Shown: positions 1-7,133, counted from the stretch's first letter. The stretch: 9,969 nucleotides of DNA from Proteobacteria bacterium UBA6921 (GCA_002450895.1 DKAR01000164.1:1-9969), one strand, 5' to 3'. Notes: generated by a model not told the origin, from the sequence alone. Numbers and translations: made by a program.

Positions 1-466
<466 letters not shown>

Positions 467-515
467 TATCGGGCGGCCTCCAAAGCGAAAATTCCAGTGT
501 TTTTAATGCTTTCTT

Positions 516-537
516 AACCCTCCGCGCGCGGAGGGTT
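516..537 (+). terminator. Perfect 22-nt palindrome, possible purB terminator
   Basis: AACCCTCCGCG at 516-526 is followed at once by its exact reverse complement at 527-537. As RNA it can form a 9-bp stem (AACCCTCCG/CGGAGGGTT) closed by a four-base GCGC loop, 50 nt after the purB stop. The following TGTGTATTTGTG is T-rich but has no clean T-run, so it would be a weak intrinsic terminator. The symmetry could equally be a dimeric protein binding site. Confidence 0.5.
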
Positions 538-579
538 GTGTATTTGTGAACCGCTTAGCAGACCCCAATTGGCCGCTCT

Positions 580-588
580 TGTTACAAA
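580..588 (+). promoter_or_regulatory. Possible extended -10 promoter for the small RNA
   Basis: TG at 580-581, one base, then TACAAA at 583-588 fits the extended -10 pattern TGnTATAAT (4 of 6 in the hexamer). No good -35 lies at the usual distance, which extended -10 promoters tolerate. Transcription would start near 595, just where the first RNA stem begins (596). That agreement is the main support. Confidence 0.35.
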
Positions 589-594
589 TGCACC

Positions 595-707
595 GTGGAT
601 TGCGATGGTGACTGTTGCTCCCTCCCACTTCCCCATGTGCATAGTCATCGGTAATCCAATTCATTGCCCGTATCGCGTAACTCCATCCTCGCGATACGGG
701 CTTTTTT
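595..707 (+). ncRNA. Candidate small regulatory RNA with C-rich loop and intrinsic terminator
   Basis: The ~295-base gap between purB and the next gene contains a structured transcript candidate. TGGATT at 596-601 pairs with AATCCA at 653-658. TGACT at 609-613 pairs with AGTCA at 643-647. CGA at 603-605 can pair with TCG at 648-650. The stem encloses a mostly unpaired C-rich loop with CTCCCTCCCACTTCCCC at 618-634. A perfect 12-bp terminator hairpin and six Ts follow. A C-rich loop resembling an anti-Shine-Dalgarno sequence plus a terminator with a U-tail is the usual design of Hfq-dependent sRNAs that block ribosome binding sites (known, for example, for C-rich-loop sRNAs in Xanthomonas). I do not recognise a named family. 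The alternative is that this is only the untranslated trailer of purB. Confidence 0.5.
666..707 (+). terminator. Strong Rho-independent terminator
   Basis: GCCCGTATCGCG at 666-677 and its exact complement CGCGATACGGGC at 690-701 form a 12-bp stem with a 12-base loop. TTTTTT follows at 702-707. It works only in the plus direction, because the other side of the stem has no T-run. It ends the candidate small RNA and separates it from the gene at 762. Confidence 0.9.
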
Positions 708-761
708 AATTCCCGCGCGAAATGCTATCGTCGAACCCCGAATTGATCGTTGGGATCGAAG

Positions 762-1277
762 ATGCCCATTGATTTCAGTCAGCACATTCTTGGAGAGACG
801 TCCGGTTCACTGAAGCTGGAGTCGTCCGACGACCACCGCCTGGCTTTGATTGCCATGGTCGCGCAGGCCAAACGATCCGTGCATATCCTGTCGCACACGC
901 TGGATCGCCGCGTCTACGACGATGCGACCCTGATTGAGGACCTGACCAAACTGGTGCTGCGTGCGCCGCAGTGCAAAGTCATGATATTGGTCCGCGATAC
1001 CAACGACATGATTCACAACGGCCACCGCCTCATCGAAGCCATGCGTCGCGTTCCGAGCCGCATGCAGCTTCGCAAGGTGGCGCCGGAATTCCAGGCTCAC
1101 AGCGATGAGTACGTGATCGTGGATGAAGCCGGCGTGCTGACCCGGCGCATTGCGACACGCTACGAAGGCAGCGTCGACTTCAATGCCAAGAAAGATGCGC
1201 GCGACCGACTCAAGACGTTCATGGAAATCTGGCGCCCCAGCGAACCGGAACCGAAGCTGAAGCATCTCAGCATTTGA
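762..1277 (+). CDS. DUF7931-type protein with degenerate phospholipase-D-like fold
   Basis: This 171-residue protein has no signal peptide or membrane segment and is probably cytosolic. Its layout resembles half of a phospholipase-D-like domain: a helix and strand (AKRSVHILSHTLDRRVYD, about 36-53), a strand pair VMILVRDT (73-80), then HSDEYVIVDEAGVLTRR (113-129) where an HxKxxxxD motif would sit. The lysine is absent and the spacing to Asp121 is one residue too long, so PLD-type hydrolysis is unlikely. I relate it to the DUF7931 group, in which this domain occurs alone or fused to acetyltransferases; that assignment is from memory. ATG at 762 is preferred over an in-frame TTG at 750 because GGGA at 752-755 is well placed. 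The stop overlaps the next ATG (TGATG), suggesting co-translation. Function unknown. Confidence 0.8.
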   Translation: MPIDFSQHILGETSGSLKLESSDDHRLALIAMVAQAKRSVHILSHTLDRRVYDDATLIEDLTKLVLRAPQCKVMILVRDTNDMIHNGHRLIEAMRRVPSRMQLRKVAPEFQAHSDEYVIVDEAGVLTRRIATRYEGSVDFNAKKDARDRLKTFMEIWRPSEPEPKLKHLSI

Positions 1278-1663
1278 TGCAATCCCGGCATGGAAGCGTA
1301 TCCACGTTGATCTTCACGACTCGAAATTCAATACCCTTCGTGCGCAGGCCCCGGAGCAACAGAACCGGTGTGCGCATGGCGCTGGCGTTCGCCTTGATCA
1401 CCGTTACGTCGCACGCCCTGGCCCTGGGCAATCACCCCGAGGCCAAGCTGTGTTCAACGGAACGCCCCTACTACGCGGTGTGCACATCCGGAAGTCATGA
1501 TCTGCAAGGCTGGGTCGGCCCCTGCCACTCAACGCGCGATGAAGCGGAAAAAGACGCGCAGGAGCATGCGCAGAAAGTACACGACGGGAACACACATTGG
1601 ACGGGCGTGGCGCGGACCAGCGGAACGGGAAGTTACAGCGAGAATCGGGGTTTGCCGCCCTGA
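1277..1663 (+). CDS. Small predicted exported protein with three cysteines
   Basis: No family is recognised. From the ATG at 1277, which overlaps the preceding stop by one base, the product is 128 residues. The first 33 are Arg-rich and look unlike a mature protein. Met34 (ATG at 1376) starts a typical hydrophobic signal segment (MALAFALITVTSHALA) with probable cleavage before LGNHPEAK. The true start may therefore be this ATG, or the GTG at 1370 or 1340; no start has a clear ribosome binding site, which leaves translational coupling at 1277 possible. The mature part has Cys59, Cys69 and Cys83 (numbering from 1277), several aromatic residues, and an Ala/Glu/His segment (STRDEAEKDAQEHAQKVH) predicted to be helical. 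It is probably periplasmic. It ends 12 bases from the convergent lipoprotein gene. Confidence 0.65.
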   Translation: MQSRHGSVSTLIFTTRNSIPFVRRPRSNRTGVRMALAFALITVTSHALALGNHPEAKLCSTERPYYAVCTSGSHDLQGWVGPCHSTRDEAEKDAQEHAQKVHDGNTHWTGVARTSGTGSYSENRGLPP

Positions 1664-1675
1664 GGCGGGCGGGGA

Positions 1676-2332
1676 TTACTCTTTTACCGGCTTGCCGTCG
1701 ACGATTTTCACCTTATCGCCCGCCGCCAGAGCGGGTGCATCCTTGAGGGTAATGGTTTCCGTCTTGCCGTCATCCATCGCGATCGTGACGACATACTCCG
1801 TTTTCTTCTTCGCGTTCTTTTCAATTGCGTTACCGGCCAAGGCCCCACCGACCACGCCAAGTACCGTCGCGACATCCTTGCCCTTGCCTTCACCCATCTG
1901 GTGACCGGCCAAACCGCCGACGGCCGCGCCAGCCAGCGCGCCCCCGCCGGAGACCTCACCCTTCGTGGTCTTTTTCTCAACAGCCTTAACGACGCCGCAA
2001 TTGCCACACGGCGGTGGTGCGGCAGCAACGGGCTCCGCCGGCTTCGGCTCAGGTTTCGCTTCGGGTGCCGGAGCACTCTTGGGTGGCTTCGCCGGCGCTG
2101 CAGTTTTTTCAGGTGCCTTCGGGGCTTGGGCCACCGGGGCCGGCGCCGGCTGAGCCGCCGGTGCAACCTGGGTCGCGGCAGGTGCCGCCGGGGCAACATT
2201 CTGGCTTGTCGTTTGGCTGCCTTCCTTGCTGGAACATCCCGACAACAGGGCAAGCAGCAAGCTGCCGCCGATCACGGCGACAACAACAAACTCGGCAATG
2301 CGGGTTTTGGCTGACGGCGCGGTGATAACCAT
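1676..2332 (-). CDS. Glycine-zipper lipoprotein with Pro/Ala-rich linker
   Basis: This 218-residue envelope protein has several parts. A hydrophobic signal segment (15-30) leads to a lipobox ending at Cys33 (LLSGC), so it is probably lipid-anchored. A low-complexity Pro/Ala/Lys linker follows (about 45-107), long enough to span part of the periplasm. Next come a CGNC motif (109-112) and a glycine-zipper segment (128-170: GGGALAGAAVGGLAGHQMG, then VLGVVGGALAGNAIEK) like the 2TM glycine-zipper proteins of the SlyB/YcfJ/17-kDa-antigen type. A C-terminal tail of beta character with a TIAMDDGKTETITL segment ends it. Such proteins are outer-membrane lipoproteins, often linked to envelope stress; the exact role here is unknown. 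GGAG lies 7 nt upstream of the ATG. The gene is transcribed in the same direction as the mutL pair but 87 nt after it. Confidence 0.85.
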   Translation of the reverse strand: MVITAPSAKTRIAEFVVVAVIGGSLLLALLSGCSSKEGSQTTSQNVAPAAPAATQVAPAAQPAPAPVAQAPKAPEKTAAPAKPPKSAPAPEAKPEPKPAEPVAAAPPPCGNCGVVKAVEKKTTKGEVSGGGALAGAAVGGLAGHQMGEGKGKDVATVLGVVGGALAGNAIEKNAKKKTEYVVTIAMDDGKTETITLKDAPALAAGDKVKIVDGKPVKE

Positions 2333-2419
2333 AGTTAATCTCCGTAGTGATCCTGTTTCTTAAGATTTCACCACTGAATTATTTCGTTTTCCTTAACGAC
2401 ACAAAAATTGACGTGAGAC

Positions 2420-2920
2420 CTACTCCGCAAATTCCAGACGTTCGGCCACCGCGTTAACCGCCTTGTGCGCGCAAACTTCATCCAATGTTCCACTGGGTGC
2501 CCCGCTGACGCCAACGGCACCGACCAAAGCCCCACCCGCACGTATTGGGACGCCGCCTTCGACCATCAAAATGCCATCCAAATGATTCAGTTCGGGGCGA
2601 ATATCAGGGCGGTTCTTTCGGAACTCGGAAGAATCAACTCCCGACATGATTGAAGCATTGGCTTTGCGGGTCGCCATTTCGACTGCAAACCGGGTGGAAA
2701 ATACATCCCGGAACACGACCTGCGTCGTCCCGTTTCGATCAACCACCACGACGCTGACCTGGTAACCCTCCTTGCGACAGGCTTCCAAAGCGTGATTCGC
2801 GATGTCTCGCGCCAGTTCCAATGTCATCATTTTCGACGACACGATGTCCGGACTTGCGGCAAATACCGTTGGTATTAGAAACGAAGCAATCAACCCCAAC
2901 AACGCGCGCTTGTTCATCAT
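2420..2920 (-). CDS. Secreted GlcG/HbpS-family (haem-degrading domain) protein
   Basis: This 166-residue protein has a clear signal peptide (1-21 or so, [21 protein letters not shown]) and then one GlcG/HbpS domain (PF03928 type). The domain is visible as [29 protein letters not shown] (33-61), a helix with [12 protein letters not shown] (79-90), and the conserved [20 protein letters not shown] (122-141). Members of this family bind haem or small ligands; HbpS of Streptomyces is an extracellular haem-responsive protein. A periplasmic ligand-binding role is inferred, and catalysis cannot be claimed. Its ATG overlaps the mutL stop (ATGA, 2917-2920), and a second ATG follows directly at 2917, so it is probably translationally coupled to mutL. 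Such a secreted protein is an unexpected operon partner for a repair protein. Confidence 0.88.
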   Translation of the reverse strand: MMNKRALLGLIASFLIPTVFAASPDIVSSKMMTLELARDIANHALEACRKEGYQVSVVVVDRNGTTQVVFRDVFSTRFAVEMATRKANASIMSGVDSSEFRKNRPDIRPELNHLDGILMVEGGVPIRAGGALVGAVGVSGAPSGTLDEVCAHKAVNAVAERLEFAE

Positions 2921-4713
2921 TGGCCTCGCAGAAAAAGTTTGTCGAGCTCACCGAGTCCGAGCTGGATCCACGTGGGTCGACCGTGATTGCACTGGTCCGC
3001 GCGTTCCGTCGCTTCCATATCCCTCAACAATGCGTTCATTTCCGGAAGGGTCAGCCGGCGGTTTGCGCGTACCGAGCCGTGACATGCCATCGTGGCAAAC
3101 AATTCGTTGAGTTGATCCATGACCCGGCTGCTCGTGCCATGTACCACCAAATCGGAAAGCACATCGCGCAGCAGTTTCTCGGCATCCGCATCGCGCAACA
3201 GGGCGGGCAATTGCCGGATAACCATCGTTTCGGGGCCGATGCGATCAACCTCGATTCCTGCAGCGCGCAAGAGATCGCGTTGCTCGTCGGCCAACGCCGC
3301 TTCGCGCTCGCTCACCCGCACCGTGACCGGAACCAGCAACGGTTGCGAAACGATCCCTTCGCCAGCGTGCGCCTGCTTCATGCGCTCGTACGTGACACGT
3401 TCGTGCGCGGCGTGCATGTCGACCAACACCAGCCCGTTGGCGTTTTCCGCGAGAATGAATATGCCGTGCAACTGAGCCAAGGCGTATCCAAGCGGTGGTG
3501 ACTCACTGGTGCGCGGCAATTCCGCCGCCGGTTGCGCCGCCGAAAACATCGACGCATAGGACGCCATATTTTCCCGAACCTGCGCGGGCGCGCCTGATGG
3601 CGGCGATGAATATACAAATGTAGACTGTTGCTCCGGCGCGGCGTTAGCAGCGGTCGGGATCACGATGTCGGAAACTGCAACCGGATTCGGCGTCGATCCC
3701 GGACGTGTCCGCGCCAGCACGTTGTGCAGTGCGCGGAACAGGAAATCGTGGACCATGCGGCTCTCGCGAAACCGCACTTCATGCTTGGTCGGGTGCGCAT
3801 TGACGTCGACCAGCGCGGGATCAAGCTCGAAATAAAGCACGAACGCGGGATGTCGGTCATGGAACAACACATCGCGATAGGCCTGGCGGACGGCGTGCGA
3901 TACCAGCTTGTCACGCACCATACGTCCATTGACGTAGAAGTACTGCAAATCCGCCTGGCTGCGTGAAAACGTTGGCTGCGCAATCCAGCCCGACAGCTTC
4001 AACCCTGTCGCTTCGAAATCAATTCGCAACGCATGTTCGACAAACGCCGCGCCGCAGACATCCGCCACGCGCTTTTCCATTTGCTTCAAATCTCCGGCGG
4101 GATGCAACGCGTAGACCGGTTTCTGATTGTGTTGCAGACGCACGGCGGTGTCGAAGCGACTCAGCGCGATGCGCTTGACGACTTCTTCAACGTGGTTGAA
4201 TTCGGTTTTCTCCGCGCGCAGAAATTTGCGCCGCGCGGGTGTGTTGTAAAAAAGATCGCGTACTTCGACCGTGGTGCCGCGCGCATGAGGTTGTGGCTCG
4301 AGCGTGCTGGGAACACTGCCTTCGATCTGTACGCGCCATCCGCGCTCGTCGCTTTCCGTGCGGGAGCTCAAAGTTAACCGCGAAACAGATCCGATGCTGG
4401 GCAACGCCTCGCCGCGGAATCCCAGCGTGCTGACACGCTCGAGATCTTCGACCTGCGTGATCTTGCTGGTGGCGTGGCGCGACAGCGCGAGCGGCATGTC
4501 GTCCTTGATGATTCCGCATCCGTCATCCCGCACGCGAATCAGTTTTACTCCGCCCTGCTCAATGTCCACCTCGATCTGGCGCGCACCCGCGTCAAGGGCG
4601 TTCTCGAGCAATTCCTTTACGACCGACGACGGACGCTCGACCACCTCGCCTGCCGCAATTTGGTTGGCAAGATGGTCAGGCAACTGATGAATGCGATTTG
4701 GAAATTGGGGCAT
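2917..4713 (-). CDS. mutL: DNA mismatch repair protein MutL, endonuclease type
   Basis: MutL couples mismatch recognition by MutS to strand incision and removal. The 598-residue product begins with the GHL ATPase domain: [28 protein letters not shown] (catalytic Glu34 equivalent to E. coli Glu29), DDGCGI (63-68) and [12 protein letters not shown] (97-107). A Pro/Ala-rich linker (about 345-410) precedes the dimerisation domain. That domain carries [12 protein letters not shown] (432-443), matching the endonuclease motif DQHA(x)2E(x)4E except Gln to Met, plus ACH (543-545), CNHGRP (575-580) and the terminal FLRGQ. QPLLVP (457-462) resembles the beta-clamp-binding motif. The upstream in-frame ATG at 4761 was rejected: the ATG at 4713 has a GGGAG site, matches family N-termini, and lies after the predicted transcription start. 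Length is normal. Confidence 0.97.
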   Translation of the reverse strand: MPQFPNRIHQLPDHLANQIAAGEVVERPSSVVKELLENALDAGARQIEVDIEQGGVKLIRVRDDGCGIIKDDMPLALSRHATSKITQVEDLERVSTLGFRGEALPSIGSVSRLTLSSRTESDERGWRVQIEGSVPSTLEPQPHARGTTVEVRDLFYNTPARRKFLRAEKTEFNHVEEVVKRIALSRFDTAVRLQHNQKPVYALHPAGDLKQMEKRVADVCGAAFVEHALRIDFEATGLKLSGWIAQPTFSRSQADLQYFYVNGRMVRDKLVSHAVRQAYRDVLFHDRHPAFVLYFELDPALVDVNAHPTKHEVRFRESRMVHDFLFRALHNVLARTRPGSTPNPVAVSDIVIPTAANAAPEQQSTFVYSSPPSGAPAQVRENMASYASMFSAAQPAAELPRTSESPPLGYALAQLHGIFILAENANGLVLVDMHAAHERVTYERMKQAHAGEGIVSQPLLVPVTVRVSEREAALADEQRDLLRAAGIEVDRIGPETMVIRQLPALLRDADAEKLLRDVLSDLVVHGTSSRVMDQLNELFATMACHGSVRANRRLTLPEMNALLRDMEATERADQCNHGRPTWIQLGLGELDKLFLRGQ

Positions 4714-4741
4714 TGAAAGTCGCTCCCGGGATGGCGATCTG

Positions 4742-4769
4742 ATTATACAATTCGACTCCATGCCGACAA
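4742..4769 (-). promoter_or_regulatory. mutL promoter
   Basis: On the minus strand TTGTCG (4764-4769, 4 of 6 to the -35 consensus) and TATAAT (4742-4747, perfect -10) are separated by 16 bases. Transcription would start near 4735, giving a leader of about 22 bases that includes the GGGAG ribosome binding site of mutL. The -35 lies inside the first codons of rsmJ on the other strand. Confidence 0.7.
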
Positions 4770-5536
4770 TCGTCGTAACCGCATTCGCGCCGCACTTGCA
4801 GTCGTTCGCTGACGCAATTGCTCAAAAATTGAACATTTCTTGCGCAACCGACGCGGCCGGCGCCGACTGGATTCTGGAACTTCGACCGGTCGACGCGCCG
4901 GACAACTACCGGCTGGAACTCCGACATGCCGGCCCCAATTCACCCGGCGGAATTTTTGTGGACTTCGTCGGCGGCCGCGCCGGCCATCGTCGCCGCACGG
5001 GCGAAGGTCGCAAACAGCCGCTCGGACGCGCAGTCGGATTGAAACCCGGCGAGCATCCGCGAATTCTCGACGCGACCGGCGGCCTGGGCCGCGATGCCTT
5101 TGTGCTCGCCACACTGGGGTGTTTCGTTACCGTCATTGAACGCAATGCCTTCGTTTGCGCGTTGCTCGAGGACGGGCTGCGCCGTGCCGCGCACGATCCG
5201 GAGACCGCAGCGGTTGTATCCCGCATCACGCTCATGCACGAGGATGCCCGGAGTTATCTTGCGGATCTGCCAGACAACGCCTGCCCCGATGTGATTTACC
5301 TCGACCCGATGTATCCGACACGGGAAAAATCTGCGGCCGTAAAGAAAGAAATGCGCATGCTGCAAGAACTGCTGGGGCCGGACAGCGATGCAGACCAGTT
5401 GCTGACCTTCGCCCGAAAATGCGCTCGGCAACGCGTTGTCGTAAAACGACCCAAATCAGCACCGGATCTGAACGGCGAGACCCCGCACCACCGCATCGTT
5501 ACGCCCAATACGCGGTACGACGTTTACACCGGCTAG
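4760..5536 (+). CDS. rsmJ: 16S rRNA (guanine(1516)-N(2))-methyltransferase
   Basis: RsmJ (YhiQ in E. coli) uses S-adenosylmethionine to methylate G1516 of 16S rRNA. The 258-residue product is close to the ~250 of the E. coli protein and matches it in order: [10 protein letters not shown] (63-72), the SAM-binding motif [16 protein letters not shown] (102-117), [14 protein letters not shown] (127-140), the catalytic-type YLDPMYP (180-186) and [11 protein letters not shown] (189-199), then VVVKRP near the end. The N-terminal 50 residues are the variable part. ATG at 4760 is chosen because an earlier in-frame ATG at 4691 would add a 23-residue extension lying inside mutL and absent from the family. 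No Shine-Dalgarno site precedes 4760. A TATACA at 4744-4749 would start transcription only 3-4 bases upstream, so a leaderless mRNA is possible. Divergent from mutL. Confidence 0.95.
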   Translation: MPTIVVTAFAPHLQSFADAIAQKLNISCATDAAGADWILELRPVDAPDNYRLELRHAGPNSPGGIFVDFVGGRAGHRRRTGEGRKQPLGRAVGLKPGEHPRILDATGGLGRDAFVLATLGCFVTVIERNAFVCALLEDGLRRAAHDPETAAVVSRITLMHEDARSYLADLPDNACPDVIYLDPMYPTREKSAAVKKEMRMLQELLGPDSDADQLLTFARKCARQRVVVKRPKSAPDLNGETPHHRIVTPNTRYDVYTG

Positions 5537-5597
5537 ACGGCGCTGGTCTCGCCAGATGCACCGCCGGAGTACACCGGGCGCGTCTCGGAAACAAGCG

Positions 5598-5626
5598 TTT
5601 ACCACGCTCACCCTACCCGCTACGAT
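5598..5626 (+). promoter_or_regulatory. Possible promoter for the lipoprotein gene at 5691
   Basis: TTTACC (5598-5603) and TACGAT (5621-5626), each 4 of 6 to consensus, are separated by exactly 17 bases. Transcription would start near 5633, with a leader of about 58 bases. The 154-base gap after rsmJ shows no T-tailed terminator. Confidence 0.35.
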
Positions 5627-5681
5627 GCACCCGCTGCACTTTAACCGCAGCAAGATAAAACCAATCGTCGTTTTCAAATAA

Positions 5682-5688
5682 GGGGGGG
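5682..5688 (+). promoter_or_regulatory. Seven-G ribosome binding site
   Basis: Seven consecutive Gs end two bases before the ATG at 5691 and supply the Shine-Dalgarno sequence of the lipoprotein gene. The usable pairing site is displaced by several bases within the run, so the run's length affects spacing to the start codon. Confidence 0.6.
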
Positions 5689-5690
5689 CT

Positions 5691-7133
5691 ATGCGAAGGG
5701 TTGAAGGTTTTGCGCGCGTGTTTTGTGCGATCGGGGTGTCGTTTCTGGCGGCGTCGTGTTCTTCGAAGTCATCTGGCTCGAAAGACTTGAACCTCACATT
5801 CTTGGATTACCAGACGCGTCAGCCGATTTCAGGTGTCACAGTCGTTGTTCACAACTCGGATCGTGTCACGTACAAACCCGAAAACGTAAAGACGTCTGGT
5901 GCGGATGGCGTTGTCCGTTTTGCGGACCTTAGTCAACGTCGCGTGACCTTTACGGTCATCGACAAGACCGATACCAATTCGTACTACCTGGAAACCAACG
6001 TTGATTTTCCTGCGACTTCACTAATAGTGCAGCTACGCCCCGTCAATGGAACCGCCGCCGATTGCAGCCAAAACGTTAACTTTTCGATCAGCGGAATTCC
6101 GCCTGAAACGGAATCCCTCTCCAGTACCTCGCCTTGGTGGCTGGCCGATTTTGGGCCCTACAGCAGTTCAGTCATTTCCGATGCGGGCACGTACGAAGCA
6201 TCCGCGTCCGTATGCCAAGAGGATATCCAGTCCGATGGAAAGTTGAGCACATTGGTGCTCGCGAGCGATGCTAGCGGACAGTTAACTCGCTACGGCTATT
6301 CACTTGACCGATCGGTGAGCGACGGCGCGACCTACTCCATTGCGCTTGATCACAATCCCCAAACAATTTCATGGTCAACGGGATCGACGCAGTCGCTGGA
6401 ATACCTAGGCGTTTACGCAATTAGAAAAGGTGTCTTCCATTTACTGAACGACATATTTTCGCAATTCGGTGCTTCGGATTCGTTGGGATCCAGCGGCTCA
6501 ATTCAGTTGGCTGCCGAATTCCCCCACGACTTCGCATATTTGGCGGGAGGTACATCGAATGGAAATGAAAGTCGCTGGGTCGCGCGACAAATTGAACCAA
6601 TAGATCTTGGAACCACGATCGACATTGCATTTAAAACCGATTCTGATATTTCCAATTTTTCGTACGATGCAGTCGGCGCCCGTTATAGCTGGTCGGCAAT
6701 CGGCGAAAATGACTTTACCTCCATTTATCTGACCTCTTCGACCGTGATCACAATGCCGATCGTCACATTCCAATCGATTGATTGGAATGTAATGCTGCCA
6801 CCAAATGTAACCGAATGGACGATTCCTGATCTTCCGATTGAGATCGACACCCGACAGATGCTTGCCAACAATCAGGATGCATCCGTCGAACTTACGGACT
6901 ACAGCGCGGCAAATGGATACGACGACATTATTGCGGCGATTCTCACATTTTCAGACAGTGATAACTGGACAGTTCAAGATTCATTCACCTTGCTGGGAAC
7001 GTTCAATTCAGTTTCGATGGATCTCACTGCCGCATCGGCCGCCAGTCGCCCGATGCGACGAACCAAAGGTACAACTCCGCAGCCCCGCGCCAATTCCGCG
7101 CTTCCGCGATTCGTCCTGCCTCACGCAAGATAA
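5691..7133 (+). CDS. Large predicted lipoprotein of unknown function
   Basis: I do not recognise the family of this 480-residue protein. It begins with a signal segment and lipobox LAASC (Cys23), so it is probably lipid-anchored. Residues 33-115 look like one Ig-like/prealbumin-type domain of the carboxypeptidase-regulatory or CNA-B kind: LTFLDYQTRQPISGVTVVVH, then TSGADGVVRFADL, then alternating beta strands. The remainder is rich in Ser, Thr, Asp and aromatic residues with beta-strand character, suggesting further beta domains. The last ~30 residues (SRPMRRTKGTT onward) are instead basic and Pro-rich. Codon use is clearly more A+T-rich than in the neighbours (23 G+C of 60 in 6421-6480, against 39 of 60 in 4441-4500), hinting at acquisition or weak selection. 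The ribosome binding site is AAGGGGGGGCT, directly before the ATG. An adhesin or scaffold role is only a guess. Confidence 0.85.
   Translation: MRRVEGFARVFCAIGVSFLAASCSSKSSGSKDLNLTFLDYQTRQPISGVTVVVHNSDRVTYKPENVKTSGADGVVRFADLSQRRVTFTVIDKTDTNSYYLETNVDFPATSLIVQLRPVNGTAADCSQNVNFSISGIPPETESLSSTSPWWLADFGPYSSSVISDAGTYEASASVCQEDIQSDGKLSTLVLASDASGQLTRYGYSLDRSVSDGATYSIALDHNPQTISWSTGSTQSLEYLGVYAIRKGVFHLLNDIFSQFGASDSLGSSGSIQLAAEFPHDFAYLAGGTSNGNESRWVARQIEPIDLGTTIDIAFKTDSDISNFSYDAVGARYSWSAIGENDFTSIYLTSSTVITMPIVTFQSIDWNVMLPPNVTEWTIPDLPIEIDTRQMLANNQDASVELTDYSAANGYDDIIAAILTFSDSDNWTVQDSFTLLGTFNSVSMDLTAASAASRPMRRTKGTTPQPRANSALPRFVLPHAR
6765..6790. repeat. 11-bp inverted repeat inside the lipoprotein gene
   Basis: ACATTCCAATC at 6765-6775 and its exact complement GATTGGAATGT at 6780-6790 flank a four-base GATT. 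It lies within the coding sequence, where it encodes residues around TFQSIDWNV. As RNA it would be a stable small hairpin. Confidence 0.6.

Noticed and set aside
807..1265. 152-codon open frame on the minus strand
   Set aside because: It is antisense to the DUF7931 gene, whose frame has recognisable motifs and a coupled neighbour. This frame shows no domain and has His/Val-rich composition typical of a shadow frame.
1655..1668. Short hairpin CCGCC/GGCGG at the 1663/1676 convergent junction
   Set aside because: It has a five-pair stem and no T-run on either side, and overlaps the last codons. It is too weak to call a terminator.
1708..2253. 181-codon Arg-rich minus-strand frame
   Set aside because: It is the +1 shadow of the Pro/Ala-rich linker and zipper of the lipoprotein gene. 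The GC-rich repeats keep other frames open.
2821..3501. 226-codon open frame on the plus strand
   Set aside because: It lies entirely opposite the 3' part of mutL and the start of the GlcG-like gene and has no family resemblance.
4691..4759. Extended rsmJ start at ATG 4691
   Set aside because: It would overlap mutL and add a 23-residue segment with no counterpart in RsmJ.
4714..4761. Extended mutL start at ATG 4761
   Set aside because: The 16 extra residues are not in the family, the ATG at 4713 has a good ribosome binding site, and the predicted mRNA starts near 4735, after that ATG.
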